Source: Euphorbia lathyris (taxonomy: Eukaryota > Streptophyta > Magnoliopsida > Malpighiales > Euphorbiaceae). From it: DNA of 64,000 nucleotides. Under the pieces are notes generated by a model. It was not told the origin of the DNA, ran no database searches, and was given only the letters and a program-made list of their open reading frames with translations. Below, in pieces: positions 1 through 11,867 of this stretch. The position numbers and the translations under genes are program-made. How positions within the stretch are numbered: the first letter of the stretch is position 1; each line of letters starts with the position of its first letter. The stretch is from the NCBI RefSeq assembly GCF_963576675.1, contig NC_088919.1:47762501-47826500 (forward strand). The letters are read 5' to 3'.

Positions 1-2138
1 GACGCTCCAACAACTCTCCGGCGGTGGCTAACTTCCCATTCGCCGCTTCCAGCTCCTTCACAGCATTCCGCAAACCTTGCTCCATATCCCGAAACAAATT
101 CTCATCATTCACACACATGTCAAATACCGTGTTAGCATTTTGAATGGCATGCATAAAGATACACAAATCAGGACACGATCATTAGAAACAAACCTGAACG
201 AGCATGTCAAGAGAACTTACCACACCAAGCGCCGATAAAGTTTCCACACCGAGGTTCATTTTGGACACACCATCCATTCGGTGAACTTCTCTGGACACCT
301 TAGCAACACGAGCCATCGCCCGTGCAAGGTCCGACGTTGCCATGTCAGAGTGCACCGACAACCCCATAACGTATTCCCAAAACTTGGCAATCTTTGTGTC
401 CATTCTTTTCACCATCTCTGGGTGATCACCTACCCGATCCATCATCTCCACTGAAAGCTCGGCCCCGCCATCAGTACACGCTCGCTTAGAGCCATCGCTT
501 GCCCCAACAGTATCATCACCAGCGCATACTTTTTCACCTTCAAGTACAGCCACTGCCTTGCCTTTCTCTTTCTTACGCTTCCGAGTAAGCACTCCCTGAA
601 TCTGGTTATCGACCTGTTACGGTTCAGCAGCCATCACCTCCGCAGTTTCCTTTGCCTTGCTTTCTAGCACGGGCATACCTTGCGGTATGTCACCAGTCAC
701 TTCAGTATCCTCGTGCGTAGCAAGCACCCCACCTATGCTCTGAACCACTTGGTTCGCATCCTCAAGCGAAGAGAAGGAGGCCAGGGAACCTGATGCACCG
801 GCAAATGCTTCCTCCGCAGTCTCCAGGCCAACACCAAACTCATTCGGGTCAAAATCCATACTCACGCGAGGATCACCTGGACCTGCATAAGTAGCAACAC
901 GGTCAGTATATTTCAAGCAAACACATGAAACACATGCAAAATAAAACACACAACCCAGACCCCTCACCTACGACAGCGACATTCACGGTTATCGCCTCCA
1001 ACTCCGCTAGTTCTCCGGTTGAAAAGTTATACCCATATTTCCACTTCTTGAAATCCGCCGGCGACCAGCTAGATAGCTGAGCCATTCGCCACTGGTTCCA
1101 GATGTAATACCATGCGGCAAGAAAATGACCAACGAGCTCATCCACATCCTTCTTACGTTCTTTATCCGTCGGCAGCCCCTTTAGGTACTTCACGAGATGC
1201 TCTTCCGATGGCAACATCTGGCGCGGTTTTAACCACTGGCTAGAATCTATGGGATCCCCATTCCATGAAACCCGGAAAGGGAAGTCGCCATCCAGCTTCC
1301 GCACCAGGAAGTAGCGATGCCGATACTCGAGAACCTTATCCTTCAAACCGCCAAGAACCTTGAATTTTTGGTGCGAGAAGGTCATATGTTGTGATCGGGG
1401 TCCCTTATTCGGGCGAAAGAACTCGCGAAACACCAGCCCAGTAGCTCGATATCCAGCCGATCGGCATCGCGAGTAGAACGCCACCATCATCCTCCACCCA
1501 TTTGGATGGATCTGCCCGGGACATAAGTCGTACTCCTTCAGTACCTCCACAAAAAAGGGAAGAAGAGGTAGCCGCATCCCTGACTCCAACTGCTCCTCGT
1601 ACACAACCAGCTCATTTGCTCCACCCGTATGATGAGCACGATCATCTTCTTCAAGCGCAACCAACTCGTATGGCTGCCCTAGTCGGTACACTGCAGAGAT
1701 GGCGGCCAAGTCCGCAGACACTATGATACTATATGCATCATCCATCGAAAAGGACTCCGGTCTCTTCGGGCGTTGCCTCCCCTCATAGCGTTTACCATCA
1801 ACACTAGTCACACCCGGTGACCGCGTCCACACTCTCTCACGCATCTCTTCGTAAATCAAGGCTAAGGGCCGGTCTTTGGTAATCACGCCCTCCGGTACAA
1901 CCACAGTCACTTCAAGAACGCCGGCGGCAACTCCTCCTAATGGCCGCTCAACACTGGGTGCCTCACGCACCACGGCGGTTTTCCTTTTCTTTCCAACAGC
2001 AGCACCACTCTCCCCTTCCGTCCCTACTCGCCTTTTTCGTTTCGCAGATCGCGTTCGAGAGGCGTCACGAAGCGTAAAGTCACCCGGTGTCACTGACGGC
2101 AGTCGCTTTAAGGCTCCCCGCGAAGAACCCTCTGACAT
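1..2138 (-). pseudogene. Antisense accessory gene of a Tat-type Ty3/gypsy element (gypsy-type transposon domain), spliced, with a nonsense codon, cut by window edge
   Basis: Minus-strand gene just inside the 3' LTR of a plus-oriented element. The likely start is the ATG at 2136-2138 (MSEGSSRG); an in-frame upstream extension to 2213 looks like 5'UTR. Exon 1 (968-2138) has a basic N-terminus and then a region (GMRLPLLPFFVEVLKEY, QIHPNGW, FREFFRP) matching what I know as the putative gypsy-type transposon domain (Transposase_28). It ends at a GTGAGG donor. Exon 2 starts at 882 after TATGCAG and runs to a GTAAGT donor at 220, but has an in-frame TAA at 617-619. From about 135 to base 1 an open frame continues with coiled-coil character; its acceptor is unclear. 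Its paralogue is the antisense gene at 44231-46466. Extra antisense ORFs between pol and the 3' LTR are known in plant Ty3/gypsy elements; their function is unknown. Confidence 0.7.
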
Positions 2139-2657
2139 ACTCTCCCTCCCAAGAAAAACAAACGAAATAACAACGAAAGAGAAAAGATGAAAAAGAGGCA
2201 CAACTAACCTCAAACGACGTCACGACAACAAGGAGAAACCGCCCTCAAACGACGCCACGAGCAGACGAACCCGATACTCAGCAAATTTCGACAAGCAACG
2301 GAACGCAGACCACAATGACGGCAAGGAAGCAAGGAATCCAAAGAAAGAAGTTGTCTAAGAATGCACACCGAGTGAGAATTTGCAAAAAGAAATAATACCT
2401 TCTCTCTTATATTTATATCTCAAACGGGGGCGCCGGCGGAGCACGGTATCCAACGATGCTTTACGGCGCGTGCAGGAGCATTAATGTACAAGAATTTAAT
2501 TCTGCGTTAAAAACTAGGAGCGCATGCTGAAGTTGAAAGGATCTTTTGTCTCGCGAAGCGAGCAGCGTTTTCCAAGCTTACCCTCCGCTCACTAGGCGAA
2601 CACAAGGCTCCCAGGTTCCCAACTACTCCTCGCATGCAATACTCGGTATGCATGACC
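2139..2657. other. Leader region between the antisense gene and the LTR
   Basis: No coding signal. Position and G+C-richer composition fit the promoter/leader of the antisense gene. Nothing specific was recognised. Confidence 0.4.
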
Positions 2658-2672
2658 GGGGGGGGGGGGGGA
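2658..2672 (+). other. Polypurine tract (G14A) of the Tat-type element
   Basis: A run of 14 G followed by A, then CTACC and TG. In the second Tat-type element the G-run plus CTTC occupies the same place immediately before the LTR TG (46756-46766). By that analogy this is the plus-strand primer site. Confidence 0.55.
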
Positions 2673-2677
2673 CTACC

Positions 2678-2949
2678 TGATTCAGAATATCTCATTGGTC
2701 CATTAGGCCCATGGGCCCGGCGGGCTGAAGGGCGAGAGGCCTCAAAGGCCCAAGAGGATTCACTATAAATAAGGAGGAGGCAACCAAGGCAAAGGGACCG
2801 GGTAACAGACTCTTTAACTCATTTTGAATATATTATCAATACTCTCGAGCGACTAACTATCTTGATCGTCGGAGTGTTCCCAGGGACCGCTCCCCGCACA
2901 GAGACGACCCTCGAGGAACACGAGCACCCCCCGAAGAGAGCTCGGATCA
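2678..2949 (+). repeat. 3' LTR of Tat-type element (right end approximate)
   Basis: Begins TGATTCAG directly after the G-rich tract. Contains a TATA-like CTATAAATAAGG near 2762 and a G+C-rich distal part. A CA end occurs at 2949 (CTCGGATCA), but the similar-looking tail runs to about 2970 and no TSD can be checked, so the right limit is uncertain. The 5' half of the element lies outside the window. Confidence 0.5.
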
Positions 2950-3037
2950 CTGTTCCGCGTATCCTAATTAGAAACTATATAATAATTTCTGAAATATAAA
3001 TTAACTAGTACAATACGTTAAACTAGTTTTTGTATGT

Positions 3038-3343
3038 GTGTTTTTTTAATTAAAGATTGAAGGTCAGTAAAAAAAATAGCACTAGACATCCCAACATGGT
3101 TGGAATCACCTGAAAACTGCAACAATATCCGGCCCAAAATTTTATTAAAAAGCAAAAGAAAACTTATAAGAAATATAGGATTAACAAGCTTCTGAAAGTT
3201 TCCGTAAACAACAACCTACTTACAAAATCGAAACTGGCTAAATCCAGCTCGATCCTCATAAAGAAAAGAATCAATAAAACTAGGGGTAGAAGACCGCCAG
3301 AGACACTCAGGGGCTGACAAGCCTTGCTGAGCTAGTCTATCCG
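3038..3343 (-). mobile_element. 5'-truncated LINE tail with perfect 15-bp TSD
   Basis: Flanked by exact direct repeats CTAGTTTTTGTATGT at 3023-3037 and 3344-3358. On the minus strand it reads the C-terminal edge of a LINE RNase H domain (ADRLAQQGLSAPE) followed by 3'UTR; a T-run lies at the left, where the tail should be. Known biology: target-primed reverse transcription often leaves 5'-truncated copies like this. Confidence 0.8.
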
Positions 3344-3358
3344 CTAGTTTTTGTATGT

Positions 3359-4778
3359 ATTGCTAATCTATCCACTTAATCTACTAGTTTAAGTGTATGT
3401 TTGGTTCTCCTCTTCGTAGTTCTTTTTTTTGTTATTTGTAACTCCAAACAATAAAATAAAAGTATTTAATTAAATTTGAAGAAAATTTAATTTTAGCTAT
3501 TTTAAAAGAAAAATCAGTTAACTTCTAAGAGCTATTGATAGAAGCAAACAACTAACAATAATAATAAGCAAGTAGATTTAGCAATACAAGTAAACACGTA
3601 ATAACAACAATAAAGGGTACATATGAATAGCTAAGCTAAATGCACCCTAGATAACCATCCTTTCAAAAATGACGTTTTTTAGGAAATTAGTTTTATTTCA
3701 AAATGTTTTTTTTTTTAATCTCTAAAAATTTATAGAATGAATATTAATTTTTTTATTAATTTATTTTTGTATTTATTATTTTAAGAAAAAAGTATTTGTT
3801 TCATTTATGAAAAAATAGTATATAAAAAAAGCTTAAATATACATTTTCAGTATTATAGATCGTAATAGAGTAATAATAGACATTGCTTGAAACCGTTTTT
3901 GACACAATGACGAGAAACAAACTCCACTCAAAATTGATTTTAAAAACTTTTTCTACATAAATGACTTCATAATCCTTCAATGGGTCACATCTATATGATG
4001 ATAGATAAAACACTTATATTTTTTTACGAAGAAAAACATGACATCACTACCTATATAGGGGAAAAAAACAAAAAAAGCTCTAAATAAAAGAAAAACCATC
4101 AAACTTATCATAGTAATATATTGATCAACAATTTGATTCAATAAAACCAGAAAAAAACCACAAAACTTCGATGAAAAAGTTGAGAGCTCCTTAATAATTA
4201 GTGTCTTTTATTTTGTTCTAAGAGCTCCGCTTTCTTGTATTTATTGTTGATTACAATATAATTAACAAAGTGATTAATATTTTAATTAAACAAATTTAGA
4301 ATTAAGATTTTTTTAGCCATTCTCTATAATATCTACAAGATTCTAAAATGATATTATTTCAAAGATAATATGATCAATTAAAATTGACAGTTAAACATTT
4401 CAAGTCTTTTAAGTTAAATATCTCGACTTCAAATCCTTATGCATACATAAAACTTTAATTGCGATAAAATCCATCTTAGAAGTATCTAATAAGTCTCGAA
4501 TCGAGTAATCAGATAAATTATATTAAAAAAAACACGAAGATAAAGATAATTAACCTATAAATTAGTAAAAAGGGAATGTTGATAAGCCTCTAGTACTTAC
4601 AATTTTTAAAGCAAAAAATGAAGATTTTTGCCAAATGGGAAAGCTTAGAAGCTTTAACATATTGATGTTAATTGCATTAATTTACAAAAAGAGAAAATCC
4701 CAGATATGGAAATTTGAAGATCATCCAAAATTAGTTCCTTTTTCAGTTCCAAAATCCTTCTTCTAATCAAGCCACTTG
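3359..4778. other. AT-rich intergenic DNA downstream of LOG
   Basis: Homopolymer-rich AT DNA with no convincing ORF. It holds the 3'UTR and termination region of the LOG gene, whose exact end I cannot place. Confidence 0.5.
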
Positions 4779-7700
4779 TCACCTTGATATATCATAGTTT
4801 TCAGAATAGTCTATCTGATCAATTTCCCACCTCAATTTTGAAGCTACCCTTTCATGGCAGGGCACATATTCCTGTTAAATAATAATAAAATATAATTAGT
4901 ACCATCATTTTAATAACACGATTTACAAAAATAACCCGCGTCAGTTTATCAAATGCATCATAGTTAAAATTGGACTACAAAAATTTGAAGATTTTTTTAA
5001 ATATGTTCTGTTATACCCTAACCGAACCTAACTGATTTAGTTCGTGTTGGACTAAACCGAATCGAAATGTCATTTCTGAAATATTTTACCTCCAATTTTT
5101 TGACTAAGTCCTTTGCATTTGGGGCAGAAAGAATGATGTTTCTAGCAGTTGGGTTTATGAATCCTTCTTCCACAGCTTTGTCAATAAATGAGAGCAAAGA
5201 ATTATAGTATCCATCAACATTCAGCAATCCCACCTTCAAAATGTCAATAAAATAATAAAAAAAAGAATTAGTTTTTAATCTCTAACGTTTAACACGAGCA
5301 TTAGTTCGTTGACACGGTATCAGAAACTGAATCGAAGATGGAAATTTTACCGGTTTGTCATGAATTCCGAGTTGAGCCCAAGTTATAACTTCAAGTAATT
5401 CTTCTAGAGTCCCATAACCACCTACATTTTTAAGCCACATATAAGTCGTTTTAGGAAAGAAAACAATTCAAATTTGATCATTTGAGTATTTACAATCACC
5501 AATTCAGAAACATCAATGAAGAAAATTATACATTTTACTATAAAGTTTATATCTTTAACCTCTTCCCATTAAATTAATGTAACCCGGTATCCTAACAAGT
5601 CTATATTAGAGTCCATGTGAACACTACTGACTGAACTAAATCTCCTGTCAGAAATGTTGAGAAAGTAAGTCACTATATTATAGGATGTATTTCTAGCACA
5701 TATAAATGTGTTTTAAAACCGTGTGATTCATAGGTGTGCATCGGTTCACAAACAAACTGAATAGGATATAAAACCGAAATATAACCAAACAAATATTTCG
5801 GTTTTAAATGGAAATACCCAAATTTATATAAAAATAAAAATAACCAATAAAATTCACTGTAATTTCTCAACTAATTTACCTTAACAACAAGCAAAAACTT
5901 AAACTACTTTAAAAATAAACATAATTTGAATTATTAACTCAACAAAAAAAATCAATTTCTAGAAATAAATGTGTGTATATGTATATACATATAAATGCAT
6001 AATATGAGTCTTTTGATTAGGTTTTTTTATTTTTTCATTTTTTTATCTGAACCAAACTGAAATATACCTAAAACATAATCGATTCCGAACCGAACAATTA
6101 GAAAAACCGAACCAAAAACCAAATTGAGTCGGTTCGGTTCAATAATCCAGTTTTATGAATAATGCACAACCCTAATATAACCTAAAGAATATGACTTGGA
6201 TCAAAACGGACAATATTTACGAACTATTAATATTGTTATTATTAGGGAGAAAAAGGGAGGAAGGGGTTGGATGGGGTTTGGTCAAGTATCAATTTCTCTT
6301 GACTTAAAATGGTCTGTGAAAAAATCAGGTCATAATTACCCTCATCTTATCATGTTACAGAGAGAAAATGACCTTTTTTCTTTATAAAGTTTAAAACTTT
6401 GGTTTGTGGGGATTCCATGAAAAGTAGTAAAAATGACAAATTTACCCCTGATGATGATTACCCTGTGGGGGTGGGGGTGCAGCAGGTACTAGTTAGCTAA
6501 CTATTTTGCTTGAAATGTTGTGTTCTCTCTGTGTGTCTCTTGCCCTTAATATGCTAAGGAAATAAATGAGTTCAGTCACATTTAAAGCTATACACAGTTG
6601 TTATCTGCTCTAATTTTCAGTGTAAGATGTTGATGTCTCAAGAAAGAACTAACTAGGGACTCAAACTCCCTACTTTTTTTTTAGTTTTTGGGGGTAAAGT
6701 CTCAAAACTTTATCTTAATTTAGACTTCACATGTTCTTTTCACACTTCTAAAATATCTCCATGTGTCCGCCTTTTCACCGTAACATTGACGTGACACACA
6801 AAACAGTTGACTATAGGTCTTTTGTTGATTAAGGGTGTGTTTGGTTACTGACTTTTCATCTAATGTTTGTCATTTCACTTTAAAAGACAGAGTTTGAGGT
6901 GCTTGGTTAGACACTTCCTTATGATTAAGGGGAGGTTTTGGTTGATTAAGGGGGTGTTTGGTTACCTAATTTTCACCTCCTGTTGAACTTTTAACTTTAA
7001 AATGCAGAGTTTGAGGTGTTTGGCTGTTTGACTTTTATAGCTCAAAAGTAGCTTTTTACAAAAGCAGGAAAAAACAACATTTTCCAAAGGCAAACAGGAG
7101 CAGGAACCAATAAACAGTAACAGCAAACAGCAAGTAGCCAAACGGGTCCTAAGAGCCGTTGAGATGAGTCGTCTCCCAATTAAAGTTCGGATTTCGATTA
7201 AACTGAAATGTGGTCTCTAAACTTGGTAATGAAAAGCATCTTAGTTGATTTAAAGAAAGCATTTTGGTGAAAGTGAGGTATGATTATAGAAACCTGGTAA
7301 GGCAATAAAAGCATCTGAGTGCTTAGCCATCTCTGCTTTCCTTTGATGCATATCTGCTACTGCCTTCACTTCCCCTACTGTCTCACCAGTTAGCTGCAAA
7401 AGGGTACAGAAAAAATTAAGAAAATATTAAAGTTTGAAGGATTGAATTGAATAAAAATTAAATCTTGGAGGGTTCTACAGCAAAGCAATGCAAAGTAATG
7501 ATGACTGTTTGTTGCAGGACTTAATCCTCAGAGTTTCAATTTCAGCAACTTCCTTCCTATCCAGTTATTTTTTGCAAATAAAGCAACAAAAAGAAATTCC
7601 AATTCTGAATGAAGCCAAGAAAGAAAAACACAACAACAAAATTGACCACAGAAAGAAAGCAGAAAGTAGAAAAAGTAGAGGCCCCAAATCTGTATTATCA

Positions 7701-9121
7701 TCAAGGATCAAAATGCCCCTTCAAATTATGATCCAGCCCATTCCCTCCTTAAATTAACTCGGAATTGACGGATATTAGATATTAAAATTGATTGTATTTA
7801 GACTGAATTGATACCTAAACTTCGATGACGTCCCTTTCTATTCCAAATTTAGGAGTCATTTTCAGGACTAATGCCCCCAAATCTGTATGAAAAAGGTATG
7901 GTGGGAAGAGGCAACAACTCAAAGGATAAGGCCATTAAAGAATTGGTCACAAGAATATCTAGAGAAAGAGGTTAATTAATTGCTAATTTTTGTGTTTGTT
8001 TGCTAATTAAGTATCTATTCCAAAGACAAAAAGAAATCTTGAGAAACAAAGAGAAAATGACTGAAAAGAGAGAGAGAAAAGGAGGTAAAAAGTAAGGAAA
8101 AAAGCAGAGAAATGAATCAAAAATGTTTGAAATGAAAGAAAGAAAGAATGATAAAAAAGATAGAAGCCTTTTATTGCTGGTAGTAGCAGACATACCTCTC
8201 GAGGCATGAGCGTCTTGGGAATAACTCTGCAGCAGGGGACAAGAACATGACAAAAGATAAACAATAATAAGCTCTAATGGCCATCAAGATGATGAAATGA
8301 AACCCCCCCAAAAAAACCCAATTCATTGATTTTGTTTTCTTAATCATTTTCTTACCCAATAACATGGCGACCACCATCATGAACAGCTTGAGATACCAAA
8401 CCCATCAAACCAATGCTTCCTCCTCCATACACCAAATCAATGTTCCTTAAAACCTGCAAAACAAAACCCCTAAAATGAGCATTTCTGATATGGGTATGAC
8501 CTCAAATCTCATAAAAATGTCATCTTTGTACAATCCAATCTATCTTAACATAATGGAATTTTAACCAAAACCCACAATCATATCAGTTTCAAGACACTAA
8601 AATGAGCCTGAAAATGGAATTTTCTGATGTGACCTCAAATCTCATAAAAAAATGTATTACTTATCCAATATAATTGAAGCAAGTAGCAATATAAGTTTCA
8701 AGCAAAACCCACAATCATATCACCTTCAAGACACTAAAATGAACCTGAAAATGTAATTTTCTGATGTTGGTATGACCTCAAATCTCATAAAAGTGTGTAT
8801 AACTATAGTTTTCAAGCAAAACCCACAATCAAATGAGCCATTTCTGATATGGGTATGAGCTCAAATGTCACAAAAATGTCCTTTTTATACAATCTAATCT
8901 ATCTTAACAAAATGAATTGAAGTTGAAGCAAAAGAAAAGAAAACCCATATTGATAAATGCAGCAGAGAAGAACAAGAACAAGAAAGATATACCAATTCCT
9001 GGCCAAGCTCAATAGCAGCATCTTGGTAGCTAGTCTTCTTTCCATGACTACTACCACAAAAAACACAAACCCTTTTGAACCTAGATGAAGTTTGCCTAAT
9101 TTCAGTACCTTCAACTTCCAT
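4779..9121 (-). CDS. LOG: Cytokinin riboside 5'-monophosphate phosphoribohydrolase (LOG family), 7 exons, 221 aa
   Basis: LOG enzymes hydrolyse cytokinin nucleotides to free active cytokinin plus ribose 5-phosphate in the cytosol/nucleus. Exons (minus strand): 8993-9121, 8356-8453, 8196-8226, 7294-7393, 5351-5421, 5090-5233, 4779-4871. Every junction is GT/AG and phases join without a break to a TGA at 4779-4781. Predicted residues: VCVFCGSS near 18-25, [11 protein letters not shown] at 51-61, the MHQRKAEM helix with the conserved Arg at 104, and the family signature PGGYGTLEE at 119-127, split over exons 4/5. No signal peptide or membrane segment. Length matches the family (about 210-225 aa). 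The N-terminus and ELTGETVG-type region resemble the LOG1/3/4 group, but I cannot assign an orthologue. Intron 4 (1872 bp) is enlarged by MITEs. The gene looks intact. Confidence 0.96.
5731..6174. mobile_element. hAT-like MITE in LOG intron 4
   Basis: Ends are imperfect inverted repeats: TAGGTGTGCATCGGTTC on the left and the complement of TAGGGTTGTGCATTATTC on the right. Subterminal CGGTTCGGTT and AACCGAACC words are typical of non-autonomous plant hAT elements. The TSD was not resolved. Confidence 0.5.
6833..6949. mobile_element. Partial Harbinger-like MITE copy in LOG intron 4
   Basis: Starts TAA-GGGTGTGTTTGGTTAC and matches the left half of the adjacent full copy (TTTAAAAGACAGAGTTTGAGGTG), then stops at two short GGGG-GTTTTGGTTGATTAA repeats. 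It looks truncated by, or duplicated with, its neighbour. Confidence 0.55.
6950..7149. mobile_element. PIF/Harbinger-like MITE (200 bp, TSD TAA) in LOG intron 4
   Basis: Flanked by TAA at 6947-6949 and 7150-7152. Terminal inverted repeats are GGGGGTGTTTGGTTACC and the complement of GGACCCGTTTGGCTAC. A 3-bp TTA/TAA duplication with G-rich, TTTGG-containing ends is the Tourist/Harbinger pattern. Related copies lie at 11571-11753, 18112-18324 and 20196-20514. Confidence 0.75.
8474..8915. repeat. Tandem repeats inside LOG intron 1
   Basis: The phrase GACCTCAAATCTCATAAAA with its flanks recurs near 8500, 8630 and 8775, with a diverged copy near 8855. Spacing is about 137, 139 and 80 bp. Shared neighbours include AAACCCACAATCA and CAAGACACTAAAATGA. 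There is no coding content. Confidence 0.75.
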
Positions 9122-9302
9122 TTTTTGCCCTAAAAATTAAAAAATGCTCTGTTTGTAATTGTGTCTAACACTATTGATCTAACTAAGCTTACAAGTGTCA
9201 AAGTTGAAAACTTTGCTCTCTTTCTTTCTCTTGCTTTGGCACTACTACTAGTTGTTTTATTGTTTAGTGCAGTGCAGAGGGTGTTGATGCGTTTATATAA
9301 AC
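9122..9302 (-). promoter_or_regulatory. LOG core promoter and 5'UTR (TATA at about 9292-9299)
   Basis: GTTTATATAAAC at 9291-9302 gives TATATAAA on the minus strand, about 170 bp upstream of the LOG ATG. A start site roughly 30 bp downstream would leave a 5'UTR of about 140 nt, and this interval is purine-rich on the minus strand, as plant leaders often are. The start site is inferred. Confidence 0.6.
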
Positions 9303-9799
9303 CTCTAACGCACGTGAGTACCCTCCATAGCACGCTTCTTCCTCTCCCATTCCCATATCTCACACATATACAGCTCAACAATGCCACGCCTGGACCACTT
9401 CTTTTATGCTTTTCTACCCCTCCTCCTATTCACATATATACCCTAAATAAATACACCAATTTTAAAATATAAAAAGTTTGATTTTTTATTTTGTTTTTGT
9501 GATAATATTTAGTAATTTAGTCATGTTATATATATACATGTAGTCTAAACAAGCAAGGTGAATCCACGCAAGGTCGAGGGGAGTTCGTGCAACTACTAAT
9601 CGTTGAACAACTTCGTTAGATCTTTTATGAATTTTGATGTTTAGGATAAAAGTTATCTAAAGAAAAATCTAATGAGTACTCATGTACCATCTATTAGTAA
9701 ATTTTGGATTCGTTACTGGAACGGGGAGTGATTTATATCAACTTTTTTTTAGTATATTGATAAAAATGAGAGACTCCGAGCTTTCATAAAACAGGTTAA
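9303..9799. other. Upstream region of LOG
   Basis: CT-rich then AT-rich sequence with no gene. A short plus-strand ORF at 9161-9472 runs through the LOG leader and is not supported as coding. Confidence 0.5.
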
Positions 9800-9805
9800 A
9801 ACATT

Positions 9806-10125
9806 TGAGTTGTGTTGTTTGGAGAATATTTTTAATTTAGGACTAGTTGGAAAATGTTTTTTAAAATGATTGTTTTTAACTCTGTGATTAAAATAGTGGC
9901 AATTGCATCTCATTTTTTGCTACAATTTATGAAAATTTATTTATTTATTTTTATTATTTTAGGTATGTTTTACCTTTTCTTTATACCGTACACAAATATG
10001 ATTTTTCACCAACTACTATAAAAATGAGCCGTAATTGAAGTTATTTTAATCGTAGTGTTAAAAATAACCATTTTGTTTGGAAATATTTTCCAACCAATTC
10101 TAGGTTGGAAAATATTTCCTCACAA
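9806..10125. repeat. Foldback (long inverted repeat) MITE
   Basis: Left arm (TTGGAAAATG..TTTTTAACTCTGTGATTAAAATA) is the imperfect complement of the right arm (TATTTTAATCGTAGTGTTAAAAATAACC..TTCCAAC), each near 90-100 bp. Boundaries are approximate and no coding sequence is present. Confidence 0.6.
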
Positions 10126-11570
10126 TATTATTATGGAGAAGTTCTATGCTAGACCGGGCAAAATAATGTCAATCAAAATATAAAAAAAAAATTCTTATCA
10201 CTTCACTTCACTGGAAGAATGATTGATGTAAAGTAATAAATTTTACAATTACTAAGTTTTTGTTGGTAAGATCCAATAGACCAGAACCACCCTCCAATTC
10301 CTAGTTCATTGATAGTTAAGTATTATGTACGTTACAAAACTTTAATGGAAAAATATAATAACGAACCTCAAACTGAGGAATCAAATATACAAATAAAATA
10401 AAGTAGTATATCTTTCTTATGGAATTGGTTTAAATAAAGAGATTTGACATTTATAATAGGACTTAACCCGTAAATGTATAGATAAAATTATGCATTTGGA
10501 CAAAAGTTTGGTATCAATATTTTCATGTTTGATGTCACAAATCATAAGTAGGAGTTGCTAATTGCTTATAAGGTTTATTTACCTAATTAAATCTAATTTG
10601 AATGGTGATTAGACATATGAGATGAAAAAACATTGAAATGAAAAAAACTTGTTTAGATTCATAGCATCAAATGTTTGAAGAGTAATCATTAATAGTCAAT
10701 GCTTTTCATTAGCAATGTCAATACATAACAAAAGTTATATATTCAGAATCTTTTGACGGCAACTACATGGTAAATATGTTGAGTTAATTACACTTATAGT
10801 CCTCCAACTATTAATAGGAAAATTTTAGTGTACTACTGGAGTAATATTTCTTACCAATCAATCCATGACATGTGTATATATAATAATAAAATATAATTAA
10901 TGCCATAAATTTTAAAGTTATTATTGTTTAATTTTGGTTTCTCCCATAATCATTTTATCCAAAAATGAGACGCTATATTTACTGAAAGTGACGTATGAAT
11001 AACATGTTATTAACATTTTACTTATCAACATGTGATATATATAGTACGATCCACTTCAAACCTTATAACCACCTCTTATAGCTCGATCGCAGTATAAATA
11101 GAGCAAGACAATCTCCAAGGTACACCACTTCATTAATGCATTAAGCTTACATTATAACTTTGATTTACTATTATATTCATCCTCTCGTACCACAAAGTTG
11201 ACTTGGGTATTATATCAAATTACCTGACTCCAACCCCTACTTTGACCCTATTTCTGGCTTATTCGGGAATTACAATTATTTAGTCACACCAGTAAGCATC
11301 AGGACTCATGAGTGTGCAGAGACAAATCAAACGTGTGGCTGATGGAGACTTAAGTATTCACTGGTCACTGAAAAACACTGGAAAATTCCATTAAAATTGT
11401 GTATATGGATTTGATTTCTTTCCACAAAATCATCCAAAAAAAAATATCAGTTGAATATCCATAGCTAGCACTCGAAGCACCCACTAGCTGAATCCATTCT
11501 TGAGAGTGTAGGATGTCTCTTGTAATCATTAAGAATATTTTCCTTGAAGATGGATGTGGATCGGTCTTTA
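10126..11570. other. AT-rich intergenic DNA
   Basis: No gene, RNA gene or bounded repeat recognised. Confidence 0.5.
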
Positions 11571-11753
11571 GGGGTGTTTCTTTACTCCATTTCCACCTCA
11601 TTTTTATCTTTTCATGCTGAAAAAGAGAGTTTTGAATGTATAGTTAGAAACTGTTATTTGCCTTTTCATACATGAAAGTAGTTTTTTATAAAAATAGTGA
11701 ATCTCTGCTTTTCCAAAAACAAACAACAAACAACATGTAAACCAAACGAGCTC
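11571..11753. mobile_element. PIF/Harbinger-like MITE (TSD TTA)
   Basis: TTA at 11568-11570 and 11754-11756 flank a 183-bp relative of the LOG-intron MITE: GGGGTGTTT start, AACCAAACGAGCTC end, and the same internal AAGTAGTTTTTTATAAAAA and AACAAACAACA words. Confidence 0.75.
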
Positions 11754-11832
11754 TTAGTCATGTAACTCGTTCTTAGTTTTTATTTGTTTTGTATGGTTTT
11801 AAGCTTTTTTTTTTTCAAATACGAATTTCGCC

Positions 11833-11867
<35 letters not shown>

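Noticed and set aside
7972..8380. Minus-strand ORFs rich in Phe/Leu/Ser overlapping LOG exons 2-3
   Set aside because: These are intron read-through and AT-rich frames around the real exons; splice phase and the LOG protein explain the exonic parts.
9161..9472. 103-codon plus-strand ORF with a hydrophobic stretch
   Set aside because: It is antisense to the LOG leader and promoter; the hydrophobic run comes from CT-rich leader complement, and there is no independent support.
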